NCBI GenBank assembly: GCA_019187225.1 | Contig: JABAQQ010000017.1 | Coordinates: forward strand, 14,266-78,265 | Direction of reading: 5' to 3' | DNA length: 64,000 bases | Source: Saprospiraceae bacterium | GTDB taxonomy: Bacteria > Bacteroidota > Bacteroidia > Chitinophagales > Saprospiraceae | Part shown: positions 33,708 through 42,239 of the stretch, piece by piece | How positions within the stretch are numbered: the stretch's first letter is position 1 | Layout of the letters: each line of letters begins with the position of its first letter | The notes under the pieces: generated by a model | What the model saw: the letters and a program-made list of their open reading frames with translations, nothing else | Database searches by the model: none | Told to the model about the DNA's origin: nothing | Made by a program: the position numbers and the translations under genes

Positions 33708-34451
33708 ATGAAAAAAATTGTCTCCGCTTTTTGCTTTTTCATGATTGCGCTTTTCTCCCTTCAGGCGCAGGAAGAACCGGGGTTCCGTTTTGGCGTTCAG
33801 GTCAGCCCCACCTGGTCGTGGATGCGCACGTCGGACAAAAAACTGGAAGGTATCGGGTCCAATTGGGGCCTCAAATTCGGAGTGTTGGGCGAGTTTTATT
33901 TCGCTCCAAATTACGCTTTTATCAGCGGCTTGGGATTCAGTTTCAACCAGGGCGGCAACATCCAGAACGGCTACGAAACGGCGGACCTTTGGAACGATTC
34001 GCCCCTGAGCGAAGAGTCGTATCACCTGGTGCCGAAAGATGGCAAATTCCACTACCGCCTTACCTATGTAGAAATACCCATGGGATTGAAACTACGCGCC
34101 TCCGGCGGCGAAAACATCAGTTATTACGCTGAAATTCCCGTATTTACGTTGGGTTTCCTGACACGCGCACAGGGCGATATCCGCGGCACAGATGATCCCA
34201 ATGCAGTAGACGAGGATATCCGCGACGACGTCAAGGGGCTTTCTCTTGCGTGGGGGCTCGGCGGCGGCATCGAGTATAAAGTATCCAATTTCAACCTCTT
34301 TGCCGGCCTCCATTTCCAGCAGCAATTTACAGATGTGACGGACAAAGGGCTGATCCAAAAAACGGCCACCGACCCCCTTCCGCCTTCTTCGGAAGACAAA
34401 TCGAAAGGAACGATCGGACTTATTGCTCTCCGCGCCGGGGTATTCTTTTGA
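33708..34451 (+). CDS. PorT-family outer-membrane beta-barrel protein
   Basis: The 247-residue protein has a signal peptide (MKKIVSAFCFFMIALFSLQA) and strand-rich PorT-like sequence: GFRFGVQVSPTWSWM, NWGLKFGVLGEFYFAPNYAF, YVEIPMGLKLRAS, IEYKVSNFNLFAGLHF, IGLIALRAGVFF with a terminal Phe. PorT-type barrels are common outer-membrane proteins; true PorT is a T9SS factor, but this may be a paralogue. A hairpin at 34575 ends the gene. Confidence 0.8.
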   Translation: MKKIVSAFCFFMIALFSLQAQEEPGFRFGVQVSPTWSWMRTSDKKLEGIGSNWGLKFGVLGEFYFAPNYAFISGLGFSFNQGGNIQNGYETADLWNDSPLSEESYHLVPKDGKFHYRLTYVEIPMGLKLRASGGENISYYAEIPVFTLGFLTRAQGDIRGTDDPNAVDEDIRDDVKGLSLAWGLGGGIEYKVSNFNLFAGLHFQQQFTDVTDKGLIQKTATDPLPPSSEDKSKGTIGLIALRAGVFF

Positions 34452-34475
34452 GGGGAGTGGGAGGCTGTTTATTTG

Positions 34476-34558
34476 GGGATTTGGTTATTTGGTGATTTGG
34501 TTACTACTGCATGATCAGTAGCGTTCAAATCCCCAAATAACCAAATCCCCAAATAAAC
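34476..34558. repeat. ATTTGGGG octamers with inverted arm
   Basis: ATTTGGGGATTTGGTTATTT at about 34478-34503. The reverse complement (CAAATCCCCAAATAACC units) lies at 34530-34557. Confidence 0.88.
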
Positions 34559-34574
34559 ATATAAAAACATACTC

Positions 34575-34605
34575 AAGGCCCCAACTTCCGGGGCGGCCTC
34601 TTTTC
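34575..34605 (+). terminator. Terminator hairpin between convergent genes
   Basis: AAGGCCCC pairs with GGGGCGGCC, followed by TCTTTT. It lies after the PorT-like gene and touches the stop of the facing arsR gene. Confidence 0.65.
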
Positions 34606-34930
34606 ACCCCATATATCCGGCAAAATGGCCGGCAATCTTTCCTGCACTCTCCATTTTGGCGTAATCCAGCAGGTAATATACGAACTTGCCCTGGCGTTGT
34701 GTCCGCACCAAATTGGCTTGCCGGAGGATGCGCAAGTGTTGCGACGCGACCGATTGTTCGATGTTCAGCGCATCATAAATCTCCTGCACACATGCGGGGT
34801 TTTTGTCGTCAATAATGGCGCAGATGCGCATCCGCAACGGGTGCGCCAATGCCCGGAAGATGTCGGAAGAGGATTTCAGATGGTCTTGCTGGCGAAAGCG
34901 GGAAGCAGAAGAATACTTGCTCATGTTCAA
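34604..34930 (-). CDS. ArsR-family winged-helix regulator (copy 1)
   Basis: The product is 108 residues; a start two codons later (MSKYSS) is also possible. The winged helix is complete: FRALAHPLRMRICAIIDDKN, CVQEIYDALNIEQSVASQHL, then LRILRQANLVRTQRQGKFVYYLL. No cysteine metal-binding motif such as ELCVCDL is visible. The ligand is unknown; redox or sulfide sensing is possible but not supported here. Its neighbour at 35088 is a paralogue on the same strand. Confidence 0.88.
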   Translation of the reverse strand: MNMSKYSSASRFRQQDHLKSSSDIFRALAHPLRMRICAIIDDKNPACVQEIYDALNIEQSVASQHLRILRQANLVRTQRQGKFVYYLLDYAKMESAGKIAGHFAGYMG

Positions 34931-35014
34931 AGCGATTACATCAAAATTGGATTTGTCGTTTTCGCTGGCAAATATGCAATATCCCTTTTATGTCACCTAT
35001 TTTGCGAAATAAAA

Positions 35015-35055
35015 ATGCTGCACATCGCCCCGGGAGGCGGGGCAACGTACAGCAT
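35015..35055 (-). terminator. Terminator after ArsR copy 2
   Basis: Stem ATGCTG/CAGCAT and inner GCCCC/GGGGC, followed on the minus strand by TTTTTATTT. It separates the two arsR genes. Confidence 0.75.
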
Positions 35056-35087
35056 CTTTATAGAATTCAAAGTCTGCTAAATGGTTC

Positions 35088-35426
35088 TTACGCAGCAAGT
35101 TCTTCCACTAAGGAAGAGATTTGACCCAGTCGTTCTTTGTCTAAAGAGTAGTAGATAAACTTGCCTTGCCGGTCGGTACGCACTACCCCTGCCCGGCGAA
35201 GAATGGCCAAATGCTGGCTGGCCACACTTTGTTCGAGCCGGAGCTTCACGTAAATGTCCGTTACCGTCATGGTTTTGTTTTCTTCCAGCAGGTCAATGAT
35301 ACGCTGGCGCAGTTTGTGATTCACAGCGCGCAACACCAATGCGGCTTTGCGCAGTTCAGTGTAATCGAGCGGGATATCATTACCCCCTTTTTTCAACACG
35401 ACCGTTTCGGCGTTTGCTTTTCTCAT
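35088..35426 (-). CDS. ArsR-family winged-helix regulator (copy 2)
   Basis: The 112-residue paralogue of the 34604 product has ALVLRAVNHKLRQRIIDLL, KLRLEQSVASQHLAILRRAG and VVRTDRQGKFIYYSLD. It has an N-terminal extension (MRKANAETVVLKKGGNDIP) and also lacks obvious metal-ligand cysteines. The terminator between the two genes suggests separate transcription. Targets are unknown. Confidence 0.88.
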   Translation of the reverse strand: MRKANAETVVLKKGGNDIPLDYTELRKAALVLRAVNHKLRQRIIDLLEENKTMTVTDIYVKLRLEQSVASQHLAILRRAGVVRTDRQGKFIYYSLDKERLGQISSLVEELAA

Positions 35427-35603
35427 ATAAAATGTTTTGAAAGGATAATTAACTCGGATTTTGACGGGTTATTGCTTTCCAAAATTGTGCCAGTTCTCCT
35501 TCTAAAAAACTGACATACAAAAATAGTCTAAAACATAAATCCGTTGACAGCCTGATGGAAATAATCACCGGATTTAACAAATTGAATTTGAACGCAATTT
35601 TAG

Positions 35604-36353
35604 TTAAAATAAGGCCTTGGAAGGCGTTGTTATGTTGGGGGCTTTCATATAAAATGGCTCGAAATACGCCACATCCTGAAAGTCAGCGCTTTGAAAATTT
35701 TGCTCCGCGAGCCCGGCCAAATACTTTGCCGAACATTTTTTTATGGAGCTCATGACCACATTCTCACGGCTTATCGCGTTTTCGACCTTCATCCCGCCGT
35801 TCCCTCCTATTACCAACACAGCCTCATCTGCCCCGGCAACAGCCTGACGAACGAACTTTTCAAACAAATCGTTTTCCAAAATCAAGGGTTGCTCCGTCGC
35901 AATTTCGCGCAACTGCGCGTCGAATACAGCCAACCATACTTCTTGTCGCCGGGCATCGAGCATGGGAATGAAAATGGGATGGGGGATTGGGAATTGCGGA
36001 TTGTGGATTGCGGATTGCGGATTGGAGAGGAAGGCTTCGCGGCTGGCGGAGGCGAGGGCAAGGAGGGTGTTGACGGCGATCAGCGGTTTGTCGAGGGCGT
36101 AGCATATACCTTTGGCAACAGACGCGCCGACGCGCAGGGAGGTGTAGGAGCCAGGCCCGCGACTCACAGCCACGGCATCCAGCTCAGCCAGCGGAATTCC
36201 CGACGCTTTTGTGCATGCCTCGATTTGCAAGGTCAGCAACGCGGCGTGGTTCAGGGATTGAGGCTCTTCTTCCATCGCAACGATATGGCCGTTCACAGCG
36301 ATGGCGGCAGAACAAACTTCAGTGGCGGTTTCGATGAGCAGAATACGGGACAT
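35604..36353 (-). CDS. tsaB: tRNA threonylcarbamoyladenosine biosynthesis protein TsaB
   Basis: TsaB here has 249 residues from MSRILLIETATEVCSAAIAV. It partners TsaD in making the t6A modification of tRNAs that read ANN codons. Motifs are SLNHAALLTLQIEA, AVSRGPGSYTSLRVG and PLIAVNTLLALA. Residues about 109-126 (FLSNPQSAIHNPQFPIPHPI) are an in-frame product of GATTGCG-type DNA heptamers and extend a surface loop. The start ATG directly abuts a GGGCAGT repeat; upstream in-frame codons are repeat or foreign. Confidence 0.92.
   Translation of the reverse strand: MSRILLIETATEVCSAAIAVNGHIVAMEEEPQSLNHAALLTLQIEACTKASGIPLAELDAVAVSRGPGSYTSLRVGASVAKGICYALDKPLIAVNTLLALASASREAFLSNPQSAIHNPQFPIPHPIFIPMLDARRQEVWLAVFDAQLREIATEQPLILENDLFEKFVRQAVAGADEAVLVIGGNGGMKVENAISRENVVMSSIKKCSAKYLAGLAEQNFQSADFQDVAYFEPFYMKAPNITTPSKALF
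35975..36027. repeat. GGATTGC heptamers inside the tsaB frame
   Basis: Units GGATTGT/GGATTGC/GGATTGG in the tsaB coding strand complement. The same heptamer forms intergenic repeats at 32540, 39796 and 50275. Confidence 0.85.
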
Positions 36354-36413
36354 GGGCAGTGGGCAGTGGGCAGTGGGCAGTGGCAGTGGCAGTGGCAGTG
36401 GCAGTGGGCAGTA
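36354..36413. repeat. GGGCAGT repeat abutting the tsaB start codon
   Basis: Four 7-bp units (GGGCAGT) then four 6-bp units (GGCAGT), beginning at the base after the tsaB ATG complement. Confidence 0.92.
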
Positions 36414-36448
36414 CAAAAAAGTGGGGAAAAAGTTTGAAATGCGGCGCT

Positions 36449-36931
36449 TCAATAGGCGCCGGCCAGCAAGCCTTCGCGTTCGCTCAGCCGGACGAGTACC
36501 CGGCGTTCGCCGAAATCCAGCAAGATGGCATCGTTGAGGTACAGACCCGCTTCGTTGCGCGAAAGCCGGATGAATTGCAGCGTTTTGCCAACCACTTCGC
36601 GCCATACCGGCTGAATACCCGCCGCTACGCGTTGTATCACCGGCTTTCCATGCAACCGTTGCAGGCGATGAGCGGTTTCCACCAGGTTTTCCGCTGTGAT
36701 CAGTCGTATCGCCTCCGAGTCGTCGCCGGACGACAGGAGCAGCGATTCTCCCGTGTCAAACACCAGTTCAAGCGTATAAAGAAAACGGTGCGGCATGGTC
36801 CCCGCCTCCGGCTGGTTGTGCCAGATGTAATAGTTTACACCTTCAAGCACTTGTTTTTCAAATGATTGCAGGGTCTGAATTTCTTCCAGCAAAAAACAGT
36901 CGGGTGGTGTAGGGTGATCGCGATCTTCCAT
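36449..36931 (-). CDS. Conserved-looking hypothetical protein
   Basis: The product has 160 residues from MEDRDHPTPPDCFLLEEIQT; an in-frame extension of 19 residues is possible. No signal peptide or membrane helix. The sequence has a regular alpha/beta look (FLYTLELVFDTGESLLLSSGDDSEAIRL ... LQFIRLSRNEAGLYLNDAILLDFGERRVLV), with paired beta-hairpins. I recognise no family. It lies between DUF190 and tsaB on the same strand and may share their transcript. Confidence 0.6.
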   Translation of the reverse strand: MEDRDHPTPPDCFLLEEIQTLQSFEKQVLEGVNYYIWHNQPEAGTMPHRFLYTLELVFDTGESLLLSSGDDSEAIRLITAENLVETAHRLQRLHGKPVIQRVAAGIQPVWREVVGKTLQFIRLSRNEAGLYLNDAILLDFGERRVLVRLSEREGLLAGAY

Positions 36932-36984
36932 TGGCGCAAAGGTAAGCTGTCCGGCGTTTTCCGGTGTGCCTTGAGGCACACCGG

Positions 36985-37332
36985 TCATTTCCCCGCCTTG
37001 TATCGTATCACTTCCACTTTCTCGATGGTGATCAAGCCGCCCGATTTCGATTGCTCAAACATCTGTTCTGCAACTCGGACGAACGTTCTGATCTTATCCT
37101 CATCGTCCACAATTTCCACCACCAGTGGCAGATCGGAAGAAAGATCCAGCAGTTTCGCAGTGTGCACCCGGCTGTTGGCGCCGAATCCCATAATACCCCG
37201 CACAACCGTAGCGCCCGACAGGCCCTGTTTTTTCGCTTCATAAACGAAGGCTTCGTACAAGGGCTGACGACCGAACTTGTCGTTCTCGCCGATAAAAATG
37301 CGCAGCAGTTTGGCGTTCGGATTGTTTTCCAT
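36985..37332 (-). CDS. DUF190-family protein
   Basis: The 115-residue protein starts MENNPNAKLLRIFIGENDKF and has the DUF190 pattern: GRQPLYEAFVYEAKKQGLSGATVVRGIMGFGANSRVHTAKLLDLSSDLPLVVEIVDDEDKI, given here in outline. DUF190 proteins have a ferredoxin-like, PII-related fold and are regularly encoded with the fluoride channel FluC/CrcB, as here: the start lies 2 bp after the crcB stop. A regulatory role on the channel is inferred. Confidence 0.9.
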   Translation of the reverse strand: MENNPNAKLLRIFIGENDKFGRQPLYEAFVYEAKKQGLSGATVVRGIMGFGANSRVHTAKLLDLSSDLPLVVEIVDDEDKIRTFVRVAEQMFEQSKSGGLITIEKVEVIRYKAGK

Positions 37333-37334
37333 CG

Positions 37335-37706
37335 TCAAAGGAATTTGGTGAGTATGTAGCCAAGGAAAGTCGCCAGCAGACCGAAAAACACGCTGAAGGT
37401 AATGTAGATCAGTGCATGGACGTATTGCCCGTCGCGCAGAAGGCTAAAGGTTTCATGGGAAAATGCCGAAAACGTCGTGAACCCGCCGCATACCCCGGTG
37501 GCCAGAAACAGCCGCCATTCCACGCCCATGTTCGTGCGTTCGCTCAGGCCGAACACCAGTCCGATGGCCAGACAACCGGCAACGTTCACCGCCAGCGTAC
37601 CGAAGGGGAATGCCGACAGGAATTTGTCCTGCACCCACTGTGCCACCAGGTAACGCAACGTGCCGCCGATAAAACTGCCCGCCCCAATGAGCAAAAAAAG
37701 CCGCAT
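37335..37706 (-). CDS. crcB: Fluoride channel FluC/CrcB
   Basis: The 123-residue protein from MRLFLLIGAGSFIGGTLRYL has four helices, with GTLAVNVAGCLAIG (the conserved Asn of the pore) and GVCGGFTTFSAFSHE (Phe-box and sodium-site region). FluC dimers export fluoride. A single gene implies a homodimer. I looked for a fluoride riboswitch in the 97-bp leader and did not find one. It is divergent from the aminotransferase at 37804. Confidence 0.93.
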   Translation of the reverse strand: MRLFLLIGAGSFIGGTLRYLVAQWVQDKFLSAFPFGTLAVNVAGCLAIGLVFGLSERTNMGVEWRLFLATGVCGGFTTFSAFSHETFSLLRDGQYVHALIYITFSVFFGLLATFLGYILTKFL

Positions 37707-37803
37707 TTTTTTCTGATATTTATGCCGGACCGACGCACAAACATAAGCCAATATATCTTTGCTTGCCACAGCTGTTGCGCATCAAACATTGACCATCAAT
37801 TGC

Positions 37804-39015
37804 ATGACACCTTCTATCGAATCTCTCCGCGCAGATACACCCGCCTTCGTTAATACTATGGCGGACCAACCCAGCCTCATCCACCTGAACAACGCAGGCG
37901 CCGCGTTGCCGCCCATGCCCGTGCTCCGCGCCATGCAGGAACACCTCGATCTCGAAGCCCGAATGGGCGGCTACGAAGCGGCCGATGTAAAAGCGACTGA
38001 GATCGCCGGATTTTACCCGGCCATCGCCCGCCTGCTGAACGCTCAACCGCGCAACATCGCCTTCGCCGCCAGCGCGACCGATGCGTATGCCCGCGCGCTG
38101 AGCGCCATCCCATTCCGTCCCGGCGATGCGATCCTGACCACCGAAAACGACTACATATCGAACCAGATCGCTTTTCTGGCGCTACAAAAACGCTTCGGCA
38201 TCCGGCTTATCCGCGCCCGCGACACGGCGGAGGGCGGCGTGGACGTCACCGATTTCGAGCAACTATTGAAAAAATACAGACCGGTGCTGGCCGCAGTGAC
38301 GCACGTCCCCACCAACAGCGGCCTCGTGCAGCCGGTGGAAGCGATCGGAAATATCTGCCGTGCCCACGGCGTGTGGTATCTCGTAGATGCCTGCCAGTCC
38401 GCCGGACAAATGGCACTCGACGTGCAACGCATCGGCTGCGACTTCCTCTCCGCTACCATGCGCAAATTTCTGCGCGGACCGCGCGGCGCAGGATTTCTCT
38501 ACGCTTCCGACCGCGCGCTGGACGGCGGACTCGAAATGCTCCTGCCAGATATGCGCAGCGCCGACTGGACGGGTCCTGACGAATATGTGACTGCCCCCGG
38601 CGCCCATCGCTTCGAGTATTGGGAAATGTCGCCCGCCCTCGTTCTCGGCAGCAAAGCCGCCGCCGAATACGCCCTTGCTGTCGGTATGGACTGGATCGAA
38701 CAACGGGTGAAAATGCTCGCCAACCTGACGCGCCAACGCTTGCGCGAATTGCCGGGAGTGCAGGTATTGGACAAGGGGACCGAATTATGCGGTATCATCA
38801 CGGCCTTTGCGCCGCAATGGGATCCCAAACAGTTGCTCGAAAAACTCCGGGCCGAAAACATCAACTGCCGGCTCTCTTCGCTGGCGGTGGCGCAGATTGA
38901 TTTTCCCCGAAAAGGCGTGACCTGGGCGTTGCGGGTGTCGCCGCATTATTACAATACGGAGGAGGAGGTGGAACGGATGGCGGAGGTGATAAGACGATCA
39001 TTTGTAATATCTTAA
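37804..39015 (+). CDS. Class V aminotransferase / cysteine desulfurase-like enzyme
   Basis: The 403-residue PLP enzyme from MTPSIESLRADTPAF has HLNNAGAALPP at the N-terminus and VTHVPTNSGLVQPVE in mid-protein. YLVDACQSAGQMALD holds the PLP-ring aspartate, and SATMRKFLRGPRGAGFLY the Schiff-base lysine region. The catalytic cysteine loop of true desulfurases is not evident, so an isopenicillin-N-epimerase/EgtE-like lyase is more likely. Substrate is unknown. Its end overlaps a convergent gene by 4 bp. Confidence 0.82.
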   Translation: MTPSIESLRADTPAFVNTMADQPSLIHLNNAGAALPPMPVLRAMQEHLDLEARMGGYEAADVKATEIAGFYPAIARLLNAQPRNIAFAASATDAYARALSAIPFRPGDAILTTENDYISNQIAFLALQKRFGIRLIRARDTAEGGVDVTDFEQLLKKYRPVLAAVTHVPTNSGLVQPVEAIGNICRAHGVWYLVDACQSAGQMALDVQRIGCDFLSATMRKFLRGPRGAGFLYASDRALDGGLEMLLPDMRSADWTGPDEYVTAPGAHRFEYWEMSPALVLGSKAAAEYALAVGMDWIEQRVKMLANLTRQRLRELPGVQVLDKGTELCGIITAFAPQWDPKQLLEKLRAENINCRLSSLAVAQIDFPRKGVTWALRVSPHYYNTEEEVERMAEVIRRSFVIS

Positions 39016-39716
39016 TCACCTGGAATGTAAAGGCCATTCCTCCACCTTTTTGAATAACTACTCGCCGTTTTCCGGCAACGCCAGGCATGGAAGGATTCGC
39101 CCACAACAAACACCCCTATACCGGCGCCAAGCAATGCATTGTGCGCCACCTGCATCGGCAGCAACCAGGCAGCAAAGAAGGGTTTCACGATAAATAGTTC
39201 GAGCGCGATGACGCAGGCAGCCAGCAGGGAGAGCGCAACACAGGCGGCGCGCGTTTTCATCAACCAGGCCGGTTTTTGATGCAGCAGGCATTTTTCTAAA
39301 AAACGGCGGGGAAGCGGGTCGGCAGGGTTGATCTTTACCAATTCCCGCAGGACGTGTTCGGCTTTCGGGTATTCTTGCAGGTGGAAAAGCGACGCTGCTT
39401 TCCGGAACAACACCCGCTCGTAGATATCTTCACCGCCCCAGGTTTCGATGTTCTGCATGATGATGACCTCGAGCAAGTGGTCGCACATCACCACGTGTTT
39501 TCCGTGAAGCCCCGTTTCGTAAAGGGCATTCGTATAGGCAAGCGTACATTCCAGGTACTCCTCGAAGTCCAGCGCCCGGATACCGTCCTCAAATTGTTCA
39601 TAAAACCGCACAACGCCGTAAAAGTCATTGGTTCCCAATGCTTTGAAATCGCGGTAAAGTCGCAGTCGGTTGGCGGGAAGGATGTTCACGGTTGACGGGT
39701 TGACGGGTTGCGTCAT
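39012..39716 (-). CDS. TPR-like protein with C-terminal membrane hairpin
   Basis: In this 234-residue protein, residues 25-150 are helical with TPR-like spacing (YLECTLAYTNALYETGLHGK, FRKAASLFHLQEYPKAEHVL). Two hydrophobic helices follow (ACVALSLLAACVIALELFIV and MQVAHNALLGAGIGVFVV). The first residues MTQPVNPSTVN are encoded by a GGTTGACG repeat that ends at the start codon. No family name; possibly an assembly or scaffold protein. Confidence 0.6.
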   Translation of the reverse strand: MTQPVNPSTVNILPANRLRLYRDFKALGTNDFYGVVRFYEQFEDGIRALDFEEYLECTLAYTNALYETGLHGKHVVMCDHLLEVIIMQNIETWGGEDIYERVLFRKAASLFHLQEYPKAEHVLRELVKINPADPLPRRFLEKCLLHQKPAWLMKTRAACVALSLLAACVIALELFIVKPFFAAWLLPMQVAHNALLGAGIGVFVVGESFHAWRCRKTASSYSKRWRNGLYIPGD

Positions 39717-39759
39717 TTTTAACAGTCCGAAATTAGTGAATGTTGTGGAGAAAACAAAA

Positions 39760-39792
39760 CACCCCGGCGACTTTTTTCAAATCGCCGGGGTG
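39760..39792 (-). terminator. Terminator of the MORN-caspase gene
   Basis: An 11-bp stem CACCCCGGCGA/TCGCCGGGGTG, followed on the minus strand by TTTTGTTTTC. GGATTGC heptamers lie between it and the stop codon (39797-39816). Confidence 0.88.
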
Positions 39793-39817
39793 CCTCCAAT
39801 CCGCAATCCGCAATCCT

Positions 39818-41500
39818 TTAATTTCGCCTCACCGCCACCGGCATCGCATCGTCGTAATCGCCGGTCAGCACGGGGGTTTGCACGTTGGTGGTGTATTCCC
39901 GCACTTTGGCATAGACATAGCCATAGAGTTCTTTGATGGTGACGAGATAGTCATTGTTGGTATCGGCCAATCCTTTCATGCCCTGCAGGACGTAGTAGGT
40001 GAATACGCCTTGCCGCAATCCGTGGTCTTCGAGCGAAAGTTCTTCGGCTTTTGACGACATGAGGAGAGCGACGCCGCCGTCGGCATCTTCAAAAGCCTGG
40101 TAATAACGCTGGAGCGTCACCTGGGCCGGGCCTTTGGCGGCCAATGCGCCACTGCCGTCGTTGAGCGAGCCACTGTGGCAGGCGTCCGCGATGCAGAGTT
40201 TGTGTTTGGCTTTGCTTTGGCTAAAAACCTGTTTGATCTCTTCATGGCGAAGTTTGTTGTTGTAACCGTCGTAGTCCACCGGTAGAAAACAACCGTTGAG
40301 ACCGTGGCCGCTGAAGTAAAGTACTACTACGTCGTTAGCATCGGCTTTCAGGAAATACTCCCGCATTTTCCGGAGGATATTTTCGCGGGTGGCGTCTTCG
40401 TCTATCAAAATGGTCATCTGACTCTGGGGTACGGCGCCGCCTTCCACGCTGCCGAGGAAAGAATAGAAGCGGTAGGCGTCGTCGTCGGTGAATTTGAGCG
40501 ATGGCATGGCGGTATAGCGACCTACACCGACCACAACTGCCCATATTTTGACGGCTTTGCTGGCATCCATACGTACCGGGTCGGCAGGGATGGCTTCCTG
40601 TGAATCGAGTTCTTTGACCGCCGCGCCATTCACCCATACCGCTCCGTAAACACGGCCTCCGGCAAAATACATGATGCCCTCGCCATTGGGAGCGTTGTTG
40701 GCCCATTCGCCTTCGTAGCGGTTGCCGTCGGCATAATAACAAATGCCTTTGCCGTTTGGGTAGCCGTTTTTGAATTCGCCTACCCAGCGCGAGCCATCGG
40801 GATAATCGTAATAGCCACGGCCGGACGTGCAATAGGCATTGCCGCAATTGCGCAATCCCGCCACATCGGGTTTGGTGGAAGAAGGTTTACCGGAAGCAGT
40901 CCCCGTGGGTTTCGGTTTGGATTGGGTCTGCGCAGTCGAAGAGGCATTGTTGCCGGAAGAAGCTGGCGTCGAATTGATCAGTTTGCCCAACGACCAGGTG
41001 CCGTTCGTGACTTTCCCGCTGCCGTCCACGAGTTTGCCGCTGCCGTTTTTGCGGTTGTTCTTCCATGAGCCGCTGTAATAGGCGCCATCGGGGTAATACA
41101 TGGTACCCTGGCCTTCAAATTTGCCGCTCTTGAAGTCTCCTTCGTAGCGCTCTTTGGTTTTAAAGTAATATTTACCCTTTCCGTTGGGCTGATCATAGAA
41201 CCAACTGCCGACATAACGGTCGCCGTTGGAATAGGTCATCGTACCTTCGCCGTTGATGCGGTTGCGGCTGAACTGACCATCATAGATGTTGTTGTTGGGG
41301 AAAATTAGTTTGCCTTTGCCCTCGCGATTGCCATTGACAAATTGTCCGGTGTATACCGCTCCGGTGGAGTAACGGTATTTGCCCGTGCCATTCTGGCAGT
41401 TGCCGCTGAGGCATTGGGCAGTGAGATCGCTGGGAATGCTCGCAGTAGCGAGCAGGAGCGCCGGCACAAGCAGGCGGAAGAAAAGATTATGACCCTCCAT
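39818..41500 (-). CDS. Exported MORN-repeat caspase-like peptidase (C14)
   Basis: The 560-residue protein from MEGHNLFFRLLVPALLLATA has a signal peptide (cleavage near DLTAQ). Residues 30-165 and 225-300 carry about eight MORN repeats (GTGKYRYSTGAVYTGQFVNG, GEGTMTYSNGDRYVGSW, GKGICYYADGNRYEGEW). They are split by a Ser/Thr/Pro linker. Residues 325-555 form a caspase/metacaspase domain with an intact dyad: histidine in VVLYFSGHGLNG (about 393) and cysteine in CIADACHSGSL (about 437). The export signal places it outside the cytoplasm. Its targets are unknown; MORN repeats may bind lipid or protein. Confidence 0.88.
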   Translation of the reverse strand: MEGHNLFFRLLVPALLLATASIPSDLTAQCLSGNCQNGTGKYRYSTGAVYTGQFVNGNREGKGKLIFPNNNIYDGQFSRNRINGEGTMTYSNGDRYVGSWFYDQPNGKGKYYFKTKERYEGDFKSGKFEGQGTMYYPDGAYYSGSWKNNRKNGSGKLVDGSGKVTNGTWSLGKLINSTPASSGNNASSTAQTQSKPKPTGTASGKPSSTKPDVAGLRNCGNAYCTSGRGYYDYPDGSRWVGEFKNGYPNGKGICYYADGNRYEGEWANNAPNGEGIMYFAGGRVYGAVWVNGAAVKELDSQEAIPADPVRMDASKAVKIWAVVVGVGRYTAMPSLKFTDDDAYRFYSFLGSVEGGAVPQSQMTILIDEDATRENILRKMREYFLKADANDVVVLYFSGHGLNGCFLPVDYDGYNNKLRHEEIKQVFSQSKAKHKLCIADACHSGSLNDGSGALAAKGPAQVTLQRYYQAFEDADGGVALLMSSKAEELSLEDHGLRQGVFTYYVLQGMKGLADTNNDYLVTIKELYGYVYAKVREYTTNVQTPVLTGDYDDAMPVAVRRN

Positions 41501-41735
41501 GTGTTTGAAGCAGGATTTAAAAAGTTTTTGCTGTGATAATAAACGGGTAAACGAAGGGTGCAAGCAGACTTGTTTGAATTGATGGAACATTACCGGGCGG
41601 ATTAACGATTACAAGAACAATTCTGCTTTCCGAATATTGTGCCACTGGCTGACCGTATCGCTCCGGTTTTGTATTTTTGCGTCAATTTTTTTACTAAATT
41701 ATTGATACTCAACAATTTGAAAATTGTTTAAAACC

Positions 41736-42239
41736 ATGTTAAAAAAATTCATCTCCGCGTGTTGCGCCGCTGTGCTCCTGACAGCCTGCGGCTCCGATCA
41801 ACCAGCCCAAACAGAAGCGCAAAATGCCAACCCGGCCAGCGACGGCAAACACTTCGGCGCTGTGATTGATGCCTCCAACGCCATCGCTTACGACGAATTG
41901 ATCCCTAAAATGACCGCCACCGATTCTTTGGCGGTAAAAGTGAGCGGTAAAGTGGGCGAGGTTTGCCAGAAAAAAGGTTGCTGGATGATGCTTGTGCCCG
42001 AACAAGCCGGCCAGCCTGAAATGCGCGTAACGTTCAAAGACTACGCTTTTTTTATGCCCAAAGACCTCACCGGCAAACGCGTTGTCCTGGAAGGCTACGC
42101 CTACGTGGACGAAACGCCGGTAGATGTACTGCGCCACTATGCCGAAGATGCGGGTAAATCGAAAGAAGAAATCGAAAAGATCACCGAACCGAAGCGGGAA
42201 GTCGCCTACGAGGCGTCGGGCGTCGTGATCGTGGATTGA
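41736..42239 (+). CDS. DUF4920-family lipoprotein
   Basis: The 167-residue protein has a lipobox in AVLLTACGSD and then the DUF4920 domain: KHFGAVIDASNAIAYDELIP, VSGKVGEVCQKKGCWMMLVP with a conserved cysteine pair, FKDYAFFMPKDLTGKRVVLE. The cysteines suggest metal or redox binding; function is unknown. The GGTGGAC array begins right at its stop codon. Confidence 0.88.
   Translation: MLKKFISACCAAVLLTACGSDQPAQTEAQNANPASDGKHFGAVIDASNAIAYDELIPKMTATDSLAVKVSGKVGEVCQKKGCWMMLVPEQAGQPEMRVTFKDYAFFMPKDLTGKRVVLEGYAYVDETPVDVLRHYAEDAGKSKEEIEKITEPKREVAYEASGVVIVD

Noticed and set aside
37707-37803. Fluoride riboswitch before crcB
   Set aside because: The expected conserved core was not found in the short leader.
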